From an uncultured Schlesneria sp. (GTDB taxonomy: Bacteria > Planctomycetota > Planctomycetia > Planctomycetales > Planctomycetaceae): 64,000 nt of DNA. How positions within the stretch are numbered: the stretch's first letter is position 1; each line of letters begins with the position of its first letter. The translations under genes were made by a program, and so were the position numbers. Positions 46,945 to 57,013 of the stretch are shown here, in pieces. The stretch is taken from positions 1 through 64,000 of the forward strand of contig CAIULL010000072.1 of NCBI GenBank assembly GCA_903899985.1. The letters run 5' to 3'. The notes beneath the pieces were generated by a model that ran no database searches, was not told the DNA's origin, and worked only from the letters and a program-made list of their open reading frames with translations.

Positions 46945-47802
46945 TCAAGGGAAAGGCTTGGGGACTGTACCTGTGAGTGCCGCATCGAGTTCCTTATGGA
47001 ATTCCGGATCGTCAATCTGTTTCTTCGCAAGTGTCGCGATCTCGGCAGCCTCTTCTTTCCGGTCGCTAACCGCCAGAATCGCCACGAGTGTTGTGCTTCC
47101 GTTTCGGAATGACTTTTTCGCGAAGTCGGCAAGATTGGACCCGAATTTCTTCTCTTCAGCCATCTGCAAATTGAGCTCGTAAAGCTGCCTCATCTGCAAA
47201 TAGTCACGCTTCACATCGGTGTACTTGAGATACAACTCATAGTCCTTCGATTTGACGAGTGCCGGCTTCACGTAAAAAATCGCCATCCTGGCTGCCTTCG
47301 GATTCAGGGCGTCGAGTGCCTTAAACGCTTCACTCGTTCGAAAATCTTCCCCGAGAGTTCGGTTGATGGCAGCCAGATCGCTAAATCCGTTCATCAGATC
47401 TTCGCCCTTCATTGCTCGTTCCTGTAGTCCGTCTCGTATGGCCTGAAGCTTCGTCAGAGCCGGAGGGTAAACCCTTCCAAGGATTTCCCAGCTCGAAAGC
47501 GCAAAGGAAAGGCGAACTCCAGCCATTCCTTGATTCAACTTCAACGCGTTCTCATGGAACCAGATCTGCTTCGCTAACGCGATTTCATATCGCTTGGCTT
47601 TCGCATCGGCTTGGGCTTCGTTGAGGATTGTTTGCAGATCAGGATTTTCCGGAGGTATCCAATCTTTCCCACCCGCCGTGTCGGCCGCGGTCACTATGGA
47701 AATTCCCGACGGCTCTCCGTCGATCAACACCGCGACGCTCCCCGCGCCAACTGCAGCCACCAAGAGAAGTACTGCAACTTTTTGAAACCGAGTGCTGACC
47801 AC
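46945..47802 (-). CDS. Hypothetical exported helical protein
   Basis: This is a 285-residue protein beginning with a membrane or signal segment (KVAVLLLVAAVGAGSVAVLI). The rest is mostly helical with TPR-like character (IPPENPDLQTILNEAQADAK; AKRYEIALAKQIWFHENALK). No named family. I chose the GTG at 47802 because GAAGG stands 7 bp before it and the signal segment follows at once; a longer frame to 47910 has no such support. It lies upstream of, and divergent in function from, the sulfatase; the two are on the same strand with about 160 bp between (sulfatase first). Confidence 0.75.
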   Translation of the reverse strand: MVSTRFQKVAVLLLVAAVGAGSVAVLIDGEPSGISIVTAADTAGGKDWIPPENPDLQTILNEAQADAKAKRYEIALAKQIWFHENALKLNQGMAGVRLSFALSSWEILGRVYPPALTKLQAIRDGLQERAMKGEDLMNGFSDLAAINRTLGEDFRTSEAFKALDALNPKAARMAIFYVKPALVKSKDYELYLKYTDVKRDYLQMRQLYELNLQMAEEKKFGSNLADFAKKSFRNGSTTLVAILAVSDRKEEAAEIATLAKKQIDDPEFHKELDAALTGTVPKPFP

Positions 47803-47960
47803 TGTGTGTCCTTCTGTGAACAAACTCGAAGCAGTATGAACTTTGATGCTCGTAGAAATGTCGTGTCTGACAGGCGTGCATGCATCTTGCGGCTCCAAGC
47901 CTGTCACCACAAGCGTCTTGGCATTTCATTTCTCCGTAACGCTCGGCGGACCCTGCCGGA

Positions 47961-49439
47961 TCACTCATATTCCCATTTTGATAACCAGGGGTCGCCCGTT
48001 TCCTTTTGGAAGTTACGAAGTCTTTCCTGCAACGACTTCAATTTGGATGAGTGCTCGACAGATGTTGCCAGGTTGGTCCGCTCGCCAGGGTCCGCTTCAA
48101 GATCGTAAAGCTCAAATTCTGGCCGCTGCAAAAATGTTTTGACGCTGCGAATTCCGTACAGCTCTTCCGGAGCTTTTCGTTTCAGCGTCTCTTGCCAGAC
48201 CGCTGACTGATACAGATCCTGCGCAAACGGGAAGGGGAGTGGATGAGCAATATTCCAGATGAGTTTGTAGCGGCCACTGCGTACTGCGCGCATCGGATAA
48301 TACATCGTTACTTCGTGGAACGTATGCGAAAAAAAGAGGTCCCTGGGATTTTCAGGATGCTCGTCAGCAAGATCTTTCAAGAACGAGCGACCGTGAAATG
48401 GATATGTGGTTTTTGCTTTTGTTGCCTTGGCAGATTCTCGCCCCTGATTTTCCGCCGCTTGTACCGTCACGCCTGACGGAAGGGGAATCTGGCAGATTTC
48501 CAGAATTGTTGGAACGAGATCGGCCCAGGTAATCAGCGCATCACATGTGCCGTGGCGAGAAAGATCTGGATTGCGGACGATTAATGGCAGATGGATTCCT
48601 GGCTCATAAAGCGTCGTCTTCGCACCGGGAATTGGTGGGCCATTGTCGCTGAGCAATAAAATCAGGGTGTCTTCCCAATGGTTCGTTTCGTGTAACGATC
48701 GAATCAATGCTCCGATGCCGGCATCGAACCGTGAGATCGATTGGTAGTATTCCGCCAGGTCTCGCCTCACTTCCGGACGATCCGGCAACCATTCGGGGAC
48801 GCGGATTGTGGCCGGGTCATATTTTTCTGCAGTCACTCCGGCATAGAAATCGGGCTGCTCGTTATGGTTCGCGTAATCGACAGGTCCAGGTCCGCGATGA
48901 GGGTCCGTCGGGCAGAAATACAAGAAGAACGGTCGCGAATCCTTCTCTTCGATCCATTCTTTCGCGTTTTTAGCCATTTGAATCGGGTTTCGAGCCCCCT
49001 GGATTCCGATGTCTCGCGCAAATTCGAATTTCGCGACGTATTCAGGTGCCACATGCAACTTACCAATCCGACAGGTCCGATATCCTGCCGCCGTCATCAA
49101 AAGTGGTAACGAGCGAACTGACTCGTAACCGGCAAAATGATGAACGTTATGCGCCAATCCCAACTGACCGTTGGCATGATTGTGCAACCCGCTGAGGATG
49201 ACCGATCGGCTTGGACTGCAACTCGCCGTTGTGCAATAGGCTCGGGTACACCGAATTCCCTCGGCGGCGAGTCGATCAATGTTGGGTGTCTTCACAACCG
49301 GGTCACCGTAACAACCAAGCTGCAATCCCAAGTCATCGGCGACAATCATGACGACATTTTTCTTGTCTGCCCCCTCGATTCTTGGATTGAAGAATCCGCA
49401 GCACAAAATCACCAGGAACGTCGCCGTGTATCGTGACAT
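47961..49439 (-). CDS. Sulfatase (formylglycine-dependent)
   Basis: This is a 492-residue exported arylsulfatase-type enzyme that removes sulfate esters, probably from sulfated polysaccharides. A signal peptide (YTATFLVILCCGFF) precedes VVMIVADDLG (metal-binding Asp pair), the formylglycine motif CSPSR within CTTASCSPSRSVILSG, then GKLHV, FFLYFCPTDPHRG and LLLSDNGPPIPG (metal-binding Asp-Asn). The C-terminal part has YKLIWNIAHPLPFP and ELYDLEADPGERTNL, standard for the family. The Cys needs conversion by a formylglycine-generating enzyme or anaerobic maturase, not in this window. The ATG at 49439 gives a proper signal peptide. Confidence 0.95.
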   Translation of the reverse strand: MSRYTATFLVILCCGFFNPRIEGADKKNVVMIVADDLGLQLGCYGDPVVKTPNIDRLAAEGIRCTRAYCTTASCSPSRSVILSGLHNHANGQLGLAHNVHHFAGYESVRSLPLLMTAAGYRTCRIGKLHVAPEYVAKFEFARDIGIQGARNPIQMAKNAKEWIEEKDSRPFFLYFCPTDPHRGPGPVDYANHNEQPDFYAGVTAEKYDPATIRVPEWLPDRPEVRRDLAEYYQSISRFDAGIGALIRSLHETNHWEDTLILLLSDNGPPIPGAKTTLYEPGIHLPLIVRNPDLSRHGTCDALITWADLVPTILEICQIPLPSGVTVQAAENQGRESAKATKAKTTYPFHGRSFLKDLADEHPENPRDLFFSHTFHEVTMYYPMRAVRSGRYKLIWNIAHPLPFPFAQDLYQSAVWQETLKRKAPEELYGIRSVKTFLQRPEFELYDLEADPGERTNLATSVEHSSKLKSLQERLRNFQKETGDPWLSKWEYE

Positions 49440-49906
49440 CTTCAGTGGCCCCTCAAAATTGTGAACAGGTTTAATCCCAACAATACGACCTGCACCGTTG
49501 CGATTCAATAAACGGGAAACAGTGACATCTGAAGATCTGGTTTTGGAGCAGAATTTCGCGAAAACGTTGGCGAGGCTTTACCGTCGGCGGTAAGGCCGTA
49601 GTCACAGAAGACGTTATCGCTCCAGGAAGACATGGCATTGTCAAACACAGCCAAACCCTGGCATCTCGTATTTCAGCAATTTTGTCCGTGTTATTTGGGA
49701 CGGGGCAGACTCCATTACGAGGTCAAGCCACGGTGCCCCCCGTTAAATGCGGAACAATCCTCAAGGTCCATAGGCTGACCGTGAGAATTTGGAGAAAGTC
49801 TCACGGATTTCCCTAAAGATTTGCCTTGCGCCTGCCGCGACCTAGGTTTTCCTCGCCATACCTCGACTGTACGAGGTAATCGATACAAACCGAAGGAATT
49901 CGCGAA
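49440..49906. other. Divergent gap between sulfatase and GT2 genes
   Basis: No gene; presumably both promoters, but no convincing pair of boxes. A C-rich, structured-looking stretch (49730-49790) has no clear repeat relatives. Confidence 0.35.
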
Positions 49907-51139
49907 ATGTACCCAATTGAACTCGATCCGTGGACAGTCATCGCCTGGATGATCGCTACGGCATGGATTGCGATCATCGTCGTCTTTATCCGGGCCTGCC
50001 TGCAACAGTCGAACCTGAGACCACTGGGTCAAAAACAAGGACTCGATGACTATCCCAAATTAAGTGTCATTGTTGCGGCTCGTAACGAAACCGATTGCAT
50101 CGAATCGTGTATCCGGTCACTGTTCCGTCAGGACTATCCCGGTTTAGAGGTTGTTGCCGTCAATGACCGAAGCACCGACGACACTGCGGCGATCCTAGAT
50201 CGATTAGCGATCGAATTTGGCGATCGTCTGCGAGTCATGCATGTCTCAAGCTTGCCACCTGGCTGGTTTGGCAAGCCCAACGCACTGACGCTTGGACAAA
50301 CCGTCGCGTCAGGAAGTGTGATCTGTTTCACCGATGCGGATTGTGTTTTTGAAGATCCTTCGGCGTTGCGGACAACAGTCACGGAATTGATTCGCCGAGA
50401 CCTCGATTTCTTTACTCTCGCCGCTCGGTACACGATGACTTCGCTGCGCGAGTGCGTCGCGGTCCCCTGCTGCTCAGAAGCACTGGTGGCCTGGTTACGC
50501 CCTGAACGAATCGAAGACCCTCGCTGGCCAGATGCGTTCGCCAACGGAGCCTTCATCCTTGTCAAACGCGAGCCGTTCGAGCGAATCGGCGGCTGGGGAG
50601 CCGTTCGGACTCAAATCAGTGAAGACTTGCAAGTCGCTCGCCTCGCGAAACGATCCGGGCTGCGAGTTGGTGTCGGCAAAGGTAAGGGATTTTACCAAAC
50701 CGAGGCCTACCAAACGGCTCGTGATTCGTGGAATGGATGGAGCCGCATCTTCAAGGGGACACTCAACCCCGTCCAGTTGATGGTCACTGTGGCGCGAATG
50801 TCGATTCTGTTTGCGTTGCCACTGGGAGCCATGATATTTGGCCTGACCAACGCGTACAGCACCGGAAACTTCCACTGGCTGATGCATGGTGCAGGGTTGG
50901 GATTCTTGATCGCGTTCAGCCTGAGATGCACGTTGGACCTGGTCATGTTCCAAATGGTGGGCGCTCCAGTTCTCGCAGCCCCTTTGGCCCCTTTGGGACG
51001 AATCTTCGTCATGGCAGCCACGACGCGAGCTTTGTTGTCCCATGCGGGACTCGCGAAGACCCAATGGCGTGGAGCGACATTTGTCGCGGGCCAACTGGTT
51101 ATGCCTCAACCTGTGAATTCTGAGCCCCAAATCCGATAG
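49907..51139 (+). CDS. Family 2 glycosyltransferase, membrane-bound
   Basis: This is a 410-residue protein. One N-terminal membrane helix (IAWMIATAWIAIIVVFIRA) leads to a GT-A catalytic domain: LSVIVAARNETDCIESCIRS, VVAVNDRSTDDTAAILD, a DxD-type motif in ICFTDADCVFED, and EDLQVARLAKRSGLRV, with two or three C-terminal helices (MSILFALPLGAMIFG). The layout resembles the hopanoid-associated HpnB and related lipid glycosyltransferases, but I cannot assign the product. GAAGGA stands 9 bp before the ATG. Its last 41 bp overlap the 3' end of the DUF2334 gene on the opposite strand. Confidence 0.88.
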   Translation: MYPIELDPWTVIAWMIATAWIAIIVVFIRACLQQSNLRPLGQKQGLDDYPKLSVIVAARNETDCIESCIRSLFRQDYPGLEVVAVNDRSTDDTAAILDRLAIEFGDRLRVMHVSSLPPGWFGKPNALTLGQTVASGSVICFTDADCVFEDPSALRTTVTELIRRDLDFFTLAARYTMTSLRECVAVPCCSEALVAWLRPERIEDPRWPDAFANGAFILVKREPFERIGGWGAVRTQISEDLQVARLAKRSGLRVGVGKGKGFYQTEAYQTARDSWNGWSRIFKGTLNPVQLMVTVARMSILFALPLGAMIFGLTNAYSTGNFHWLMHGAGLGFLIAFSLRCTLDLVMFQMVGAPVLAAPLAPLGRIFVMAATTRALLSHAGLAKTQWRGATFVAGQLVMPQPVNSEPQIR

Positions 51140-51854
51140 ATTCGGGCAGCACTGGCGTTCTTCCTGCGTTGAGCAGTTTTTTTACCGTCTTTTCGATCTG
51201 GGGCAGAAACCCTCGCTCCAGATCGAGAGGATGCAGCACGACGCAGGGGAGTGCTCGCTTGAAGAATCGATATTGAAATTCACCCAATCGATATCCCGCG
51301 CGACAGAGCAGCCGAATCGGCGATACGTCCCAGACCCATGAGGCCAACGGAAGTTGTTCGCCCGTGGACGACGTCACTTTTCCATAACCGACGGTGTAAT
51401 GGATCCCAAACCGAGCCAACCGATCGGGCGTGGCACAGCCAATCTTGTAAGTCGGAGCGATGAATCCTCGTGCGGGTCTACCTAACCAGCGTGTAAAGAT
51501 CTCTTGCCCTGCTTCAAGCCTGCGGTCGGTCTCAGCCGGATCAAGCCCATTCAGTTCATCCTTCCCATCAGCGATCTTCGACACGAGCCCGCCACCCGCC
51601 GGCCGGAAATGCTCGTAACCGTGCAATTGAATATTGGCGTATTCATCACGGACTCGGTCCAGAAACGGGCGATCCTTATCCGCCAGTGGAACCCCCGCCC
51701 AGCAAGGGACGACCGCCGCTGACATCACGTTCCCGATCAACGGCGACATCGATCTGGTGAACGTCGCCACGTGCTCTGCATAAATCGGAGCGACGTCATG
51801 CAGCATGACACAGAAAGATTTGGAAACGTCGAATCGGGCCAGTTGTTCAGTCAT
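51099..51854 (-). CDS. DUF2334 polysaccharide-deacetylase-like protein
   Basis: This is a 251-residue protein of the NodB-like deacetylase superfamily: CVMLHDVAPIYAEHVATF supplies the Asp, NIQLHGYEHF the His-based metal site, and GFIAPTYKIG and CVVLHPLDLERG later conserved pieces. No signal peptide is seen, so it may act in the cytoplasm or at its membrane. Together with the overlapping GT2 gene it hints at a glycolipid or hopanoid-like pathway; this is inference. No clear ribosome binding site precedes the ATG at 51854. Confidence 0.85.
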   Translation of the reverse strand: MTEQLARFDVSKSFCVMLHDVAPIYAEHVATFTRSMSPLIGNVMSAAVVPCWAGVPLADKDRPFLDRVRDEYANIQLHGYEHFRPAGGGLVSKIADGKDELNGLDPAETDRRLEAGQEIFTRWLGRPARGFIAPTYKIGCATPDRLARFGIHYTVGYGKVTSSTGEQLPLASWVWDVSPIRLLCRAGYRLGEFQYRFFKRALPCVVLHPLDLERGFLPQIEKTVKKLLNAGRTPVLPESIGFGAQNSQVEA

Positions 51855-52518
51855 GGTTAAGCAATGCCAACGTGTTGAATTGCGGACGTGATCCCGTCTG
51901 CCAAAAACTCATTGAGAAACAATCGCCCGAGGCGCGAGCATCGGACTAAATCCATGAATCGGTTTTGTCCCAGTTCCAGAAGCGGCAATTCTTGAACGGT
52001 TGGCTAAAAACCCTGCGGTTTTCGGTGACTTTGCAGGATTCTCAGAATGTCTTTGATTTTCCGATTGTGCGGGACAGATTCCTCATTTGCCGACACCGAG
52101 ACTTGAAAAACCTCGCTTGGAATTCGATCAAGCCTGGCGGGGGCTGATCCGGCTGAAAGGGTGTTCGCGCCGCTGACGTTCAGCCCGTATAAAAGCGATG
52201 TTCGAAAAACCATGCCTGGCGACGAAAGCATTTGTGTGAGAATGAACACGCTCATCGATCCCGGCGTGACTGGACTCGATGAAACAAACGCCCCTGAGTA
52301 ACGAACTCAAAAAATGAATATGTCTCAAATCCTTCGTACATTGAGCGATGGTTTTATGATCGTTTCCGGCAGCGTCGCCTTGCTCAGCTATCGGCTTATG
52401 GCTGTAATGCCTCCAGCAACTGAAGGCGAAGGTCCTTTGCAGACTCAATGATCTCGAGAAAGTTTCGCCGTGCCTTGAGCGACGCAGTTTGAAATGCTTG
52501 ATGAAACGAGGATCACTC
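51855..52518. other. Gap, nothing recognised
   Basis: A minus-strand frame (52128-52847) overlaps the next gene by 330 bp and has no family pattern; it is not called. No repeats found. Confidence 0.4.
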
Positions 52519-53679
52519 ATGAACTCCGACAAACTTCTCAGGCGACGATCGCAGATACTGGAATGGTTTACGATTCGGTCAATGTTCACGTTGATGATTC
52601 TCAGTCTGCTCGTGACGCATACCAATGCCGACGACGTCGCGTGGCTGCACGAAATCCAACAGCCACCTAGTGAGCCGTCGTCATTTTCAGTTGGCACCAT
52701 GCAGCCATTATTGGAGCAATCGGACGGAACACCAATCGCATCGCTAAACGACTGGAAGGAACGTCGAAAAGAGATTCGGCTGGCGTGGGAAACGTTCCTC
52801 GGCCCGAGTCCCACCTTCCCGAGCAACACTGACATCACGGTTCTCAAGCATGAAACAATTGGAGAAATCTCGCGAGATCTTATCCGTTACCAGTGCGAAC
52901 AGAATCCCGATCTGTACGTCGAAGCCTATCTCTTAAGACCAGTCAAAAAGGACACCGGAAAAGGTCGGCCCGGTATTGTCGCTCTGCATCATACCGCATC
53001 CGCGTCCATTGATGAGATTGCCGGGCTGAGTGGTCGACCCGCCTTGTTTCTTGGCCCAAAACTGGCCGAGCGAGGATTCGTCGTGATTTGTCCCCGCTGC
53101 TTCCTCTGGCAGGACGCACCCAGCCTGCCGAAGGCTGTTGAAACCTTTCGCGAGCGACATCCGCAATCACTCGGGATGCGGAAAATGCTGTTTGACGCTC
53201 AGCGAGCAACCGACATCCTCGTCGCCCAACCCGACGTCGATCCCTCTCGAATCGGAGCCATCGGACATTCCCTGGGAGCCAAAGAGGTCTTATATCTCAC
53301 GGCATTCGACGATCGGATCAAAGCGGCTGTCGCCAGCGAAGGAGGCACTGCACTCGGTTCCACCAACTGGGACGCCACCTGGTATCTCGGTCCACAAATT
53401 CATGAAAAGACGTTTGTGCGAAACCATCATGAATTACTTGCACTGATCGCACCTCGAGCGATCCTGATTCTCGGCGGCGAAACCGGCCCCGGCGCCGCCG
53501 ATGGAGACCGAAGCTGGCCCTTGATCTCAGCCGCAATGCCCGTCCATCGTCTGTACCGTGCCACCCCTCGTTTGGGACTTCTGAATCATCACCAGGGACA
53601 TTCATTTTCGGAACAGACCTACGAACGTTCGGCAAACTGGCTGGAAACGTATCTCAGTGAAGTTGCGGTAACCAGGTGA
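52519..53679 (+). CDS. Exported alpha/beta hydrolase (esterase-like)
   Basis: This is a 386-residue protein. A signal peptide (FTIRSMFTLMILSLLVTHTN) precedes an alpha/beta-hydrolase of the acetyl-xylan-esterase/dienelactone-hydrolase kind: DLYVEAYLLRPVKKDTGKGR, GIVALHHTA (oxyanion region), GAIGHSLGAKEVLYLTAFD (nucleophile Ser in GHSLG), IAPRAILILGGETGPGA followed by DGDRSW (likely acid), and HHQGHSF (catalytic His). Ester substrates such as acetylated glycans are plausible, not shown. GAGGA stands 7 bp before the ATG at 52519. Confidence 0.87.
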   Translation: MNSDKLLRRRSQILEWFTIRSMFTLMILSLLVTHTNADDVAWLHEIQQPPSEPSSFSVGTMQPLLEQSDGTPIASLNDWKERRKEIRLAWETFLGPSPTFPSNTDITVLKHETIGEISRDLIRYQCEQNPDLYVEAYLLRPVKKDTGKGRPGIVALHHTASASIDEIAGLSGRPALFLGPKLAERGFVVICPRCFLWQDAPSLPKAVETFRERHPQSLGMRKMLFDAQRATDILVAQPDVDPSRIGAIGHSLGAKEVLYLTAFDDRIKAAVASEGGTALGSTNWDATWYLGPQIHEKTFVRNHHELLALIAPRAILILGGETGPGAADGDRSWPLISAAMPVHRLYRATPRLGLLNHHQGHSFSEQTYERSANWLETYLSEVAVTR

Positions 53680-54085
53680 CTGCGCATCCGTGAAACGCGG
53701 GCCTCCCGATTGCCGTCAGCGCCCGTCCGAAGGTCTCTGCCTTACCTGTGAGGACTTGAGTTGTGTTCCTTGATACGCTGCAAATGAGACTTGGACCCCG
53801 CGTGAAAATTAGCGGTTTTCAAGAGAATCCAGATCATGCCGAGACCGTTGTCCGCCGACAAATCAATCGCCCCGCCTCAATCGAAAATATCGACGGACTT
53901 CAGTGAAGGTCTCTTCATGAGAGCTTTGTTCCTTCGCGGATGGCAGTTGTTGTCGTTGGTGTTAAACAAATCTTTATGAAGTATCGCGGACTCACGACTC
54001 CTGAGCGATTACAATCAATTTGATTCGCATGCAGTGCCAAGCTGTTGGGCATGCAACGTCACGACAACTCGCCGGAAATCGACAC
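53680..54085. other. Gap, nothing recognised
   Basis: No gene or clear repeat. A TACAAT at 54010 could be the -10 box of the following gene, without a good -35. Confidence 0.35.
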
Positions 54086-54994
54086 ATGAAATTAACCCGC
54101 CGAACACTGATGACAGGTGCGATTGCCATCCCCACCACGGCAGCAGCAACGACCTGGCTGTTCGCTGACTCAGGAAAACATGGCTCGTCAGAGATTGCCA
54201 TCACGACGGAAGACGGAAAACGATTCGTTACCGCCAACGGCCTTCCCGATCATGCAAGTGGCGATTTTCCCAACTGGCACGACCCGGTTCCGCTGCGACC
54301 GCAAAAACACAAGTTGGAAATGCCGCTCACTCCCGTGGCGGCAGAGAAGCCGGTTCCGCTGTTGATGTGGTTGTTTGGTGTCGCTGTGAATGGCGTGCCG
54401 TTCGACCCTTCCGGGCCCTTCTGGAATGCCGACGGTCATAGCGGCTGGCAATTCGAAGTCTTGCACCCGACAAACTCGGTGGCATTAGGTATTGATTGCA
54501 ATCGAGCACACACCCAGGGGCGAGGAGCTTATCACTATCACGGATTGCCAACCGGTCTCCTCTGGAATCTGACCGTCATCACGCCAGATAGCCCAATGCA
54601 TCTGTTAGGGTACGCAGCCGACGGCTTTCCGATATACGGCCCCGAATGTCCAGGCGACCCGACCGATCTCAAAAGCACCACACGACGTCTCCGATCCAGT
54701 TACCGATTGCGACAGGGAAAACGGAAGGATGGACCCAAAGGTCGCTTCGACGGCATGTTCGTCGAAGACTTTGAGTACTCGCCGGGATCTGGCGATCTGG
54801 ACGAATGCAACGGCCGGACTGGTCCAACTCCTGAATTCCCCGAAGGGACCTATTACTACGTCCTGACCGACGAATTTCCGTTTGTACCACGACAGTTCCG
54901 CGGCACACCAGACCCAAGCTTCCGGCATGGTCCACCCCCTGGTGTCTCACCACCAGTTCCCTCGGAACTGAGAAAATATCAAGGAAAGGAATAA
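54086..54994 (+). CDS. YHYH domain-containing exported protein (paralog 2)
   Basis: This is a 302-residue protein with a Tat-like leader (KLTRRTLMTGAIAIPTTAAA) and the YHYH domain: FGVAVNGVPFDPSGPFW, LGIDCNRAHTQ, GAYHYHG near residue 151, LGYAADGFPIYGPE, and SPGSGDLDECNGR. It shares this order with the gene at 12656-13570, so the two are paralogs. The other copy has a Sec-like leader; this one has twin arginines, which suggests export in folded form, perhaps with a metal. The ATG at 54086 follows GGAA. Confidence 0.88.
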   Translation: MKLTRRTLMTGAIAIPTTAAATTWLFADSGKHGSSEIAITTEDGKRFVTANGLPDHASGDFPNWHDPVPLRPQKHKLEMPLTPVAAEKPVPLLMWLFGVAVNGVPFDPSGPFWNADGHSGWQFEVLHPTNSVALGIDCNRAHTQGRGAYHYHGLPTGLLWNLTVITPDSPMHLLGYAADGFPIYGPECPGDPTDLKSTTRRLRSSYRLRQGKRKDGPKGRFDGMFVEDFEYSPGSGDLDECNGRTGPTPEFPEGTYYYVLTDEFPFVPRQFRGTPDPSFRHGPPPGVSPPVPSELRKYQGKE

Positions 54995-55002
54995 CCAAAA
55001 AA

Positions 55003-55080
55003 GTAGCATGGGCTTCAGCCCGTGCGCCCGCCCCCCCCGCGCATTCAGCCCGTGCGCCAGCACATTCATCCCGAGCGCCA
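55003..55080. repeat. Dispersed repeat GTAGCATGGGCTTCAGCCCG and relatives
   Basis: GTAGCATGGGCTTCAGCCCG followed by TGC (55003-55025) is followed by two shorter relatives (ATTCAGCCCGTGCGCC and TTCATCCCGAGCGCC). The first is 22/23 identical to 31367-31389, which lies inside the DUF1501 gene. Confidence 0.65.
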
Positions 55081-55147
55081 CAACGTCGTGTGCGGGCTGA
55101 TTCCCACGCGACTAAAACGAAAGCCGCTCCCCGTCGCTTTCCCTATG

Positions 55148-56980
55148 TCACTGCTTCAGTCCCAAGAGCAACCGAGCTGCCACAAGCAGTCTTTCTGACG
55201 CGGACAAATTGATCCATTGATTTCTGACCGAGATCAGCATGTCAGGATCATCCGTAATGATATTGTCCACCCCGCGCTTCATAAAACTGAGCATCTCTGC
55301 GGGATCGTTAACGGTCCAGACGTGAACCTCTTTGGCACGTCTGTGTGCCTGGCGGAGAACCTGATCCGAAAGCCAGTTTGCACGAACACTGAATAAGTCC
55401 ACTTCGAGTTGACTCACGTCTCCCAAGGCGTGTGCAATGATCAAGCCCGTTCGGATTCGCGGGTTGAGTCGTTTCAACTCAAGAAGGGAGTCGTAATTGA
55501 AGGTCGTCACGATACATTCAGACTCGAAGTCCAGTTCGTGTATCAAACGAGCGACTTCCCGGATCAATCGCGAGTCCGGTTCGTAGACTTTGAGTTCGAT
55601 ATTGAGTCTGATTCGCCCCTTTGAAAGAGTGATCACCTCTTCGAGAGTCGGAACTCGTTCACCGATGAATTCGGTACCGAACCAACGTCCCACGTCCAGC
55701 ATTTTCACGTCATCGAATGCGATGTCGCTGATTTTTCGCTCGTCACCCGAAACCCGTTTCAGGTCACTGTCGTGAAGCAGAACCGCCACGCCATCAGCCG
55801 TCAGTAACACATCAACCTCAGCATAATCCGCTTTGCTATCGATGGCGGCAAGGACAGCACTGATTGTATTCTCGGGAGCGGCGCGGGAATGACCTCGATG
55901 TGCTGTGGCGTTTACCGGAGGATGCTCGGCCATGACGTGGCCAAGCCGCGTCCAGAGACCGACCGGGGTCACCAGCGCAAGGGGTAAAAGGATGAGCAAC
56001 AGACTCCATCCGAACGATTTCGACCGGCTTAGCCCACTCTCTTTTTCGGGTTGAATGAGTCCCAGCTTTTGGTTCATATTCAAATAAAGCCGACGTGTGA
56101 TCAACCCACTGCCGGTCAACGTGGCGAATGACCAGATTGCGAAAAGTCCGGCTTGAACGATAAATAGAACCAGTATTTTGAAAACCGGGGAATCTCCTGC
56201 ATACGTGAGAACGAAACCGGCAAATTGTCGGAAGCCCGTCTCCAGCGCGACTCCAATCAAGGTCGTACCGAACAGCCAGCCAACGATCGCCATGCCGACT
56301 TGCCAGCTCGCTCCCCGGACGCGTTCACTGCTGATACGAAGCGAGGCGAACACTGTCTGATTCTCGAAAATCAGGACTGGCAAGGCGAACGACCACCGGA
56401 CGAGCAATACCAGTTCAACAGCAGCCATCCCCAAGACAATCAGCAGGCCGCAGATCGCAGCGAACCAGAATGACCTGGGTCGTTCGGTCACGTAATAATT
56501 GATGTCGTGCTGAGAGAGAAAACCCCTGTAAGCCAGCAGTGCCAACAGCACAAATGGGACAGATATCAGCACCAGAGACGTCAGGATGATCGCCCCCAGG
56601 ACGGCAACTGACCATGGCCTGGGGAATGCGGCAGTCAGACAGACACGCATCGTGGGACGTACTTCAGAATCAGTGAAACTTGCCAGACCCATGATACTGG
56701 CGAGTTCGAATAATAACAGGACAACCGTGATCGTACTGATCACCGCAGCGTACAGAATCCCCATCGGAGAAAGCAGGAACGTCAAGGCATCCCAATTGCT
56801 GACCGCGGTGTGGCCTGCCAAAGCCAATACCGCCGCCAGTCCCGTGGCGATCAAGGGGACAATCAGCCAGGCTTCCGCAAATTTATAGAAGACATTGCAG
56901 AGAATCAGAATCCGCCGAGAACCACAAAAGTCGTTCCAGACAGACCGCGCAAAGTTGACCAGCTCGAACGATTGATTCAT
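55148..56980 (-). CDS. Membrane-anchored glycerophosphodiester phosphodiesterase
   Basis: This is a 610-residue protein. The N-terminal half (about residues 1-345) has about seven membrane helices, matching the membrane domain found fused to GDPD enzymes (LTFLLSPMGILYAAVISTIT; SFALPVLIFENQTVFASLRI). The C-terminal half is the GDPD barrel: ATAHRGHSRAAPENTISAVL, YAEVDVLLTADGVAVLLHDS (the metal Glu-x-Asp and His), RIRLNIELKVYEPDS, IVTTFNYDSLL and EVHVWTVNDPAEM. It cleaves glycerophosphodiesters to glycerol-3-phosphate and an alcohol. It lies 34 bp after the lipoprotein hydrolase gene on the same strand, so they are probably co-transcribed and may act on lipids together. Confidence 0.92.
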   Translation of the reverse strand: MNQSFELVNFARSVWNDFCGSRRILILCNVFYKFAEAWLIVPLIATGLAAVLALAGHTAVSNWDALTFLLSPMGILYAAVISTITVVLLLFELASIMGLASFTDSEVRPTMRVCLTAAFPRPWSVAVLGAIILTSLVLISVPFVLLALLAYRGFLSQHDINYYVTERPRSFWFAAICGLLIVLGMAAVELVLLVRWSFALPVLIFENQTVFASLRISSERVRGASWQVGMAIVGWLFGTTLIGVALETGFRQFAGFVLTYAGDSPVFKILVLFIVQAGLFAIWSFATLTGSGLITRRLYLNMNQKLGLIQPEKESGLSRSKSFGWSLLLILLPLALVTPVGLWTRLGHVMAEHPPVNATAHRGHSRAAPENTISAVLAAIDSKADYAEVDVLLTADGVAVLLHDSDLKRVSGDERKISDIAFDDVKMLDVGRWFGTEFIGERVPTLEEVITLSKGRIRLNIELKVYEPDSRLIREVARLIHELDFESECIVTTFNYDSLLELKRLNPRIRTGLIIAHALGDVSQLEVDLFSVRANWLSDQVLRQAHRRAKEVHVWTVNDPAEMLSFMKRGVDNIITDDPDMLISVRNQWINLSASERLLVAARLLLGLKQ

Positions 56981-57013
56981 TGAACTTCTGCCAGGGAAAC
57001 CCGCATCACATGA

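Noticed and set aside
52128-52847. 239-codon minus-strand frame
   Set aside because: It overlaps the esterase gene by 330 bp, has Ser/Arg-rich text and no ribosome binding site.
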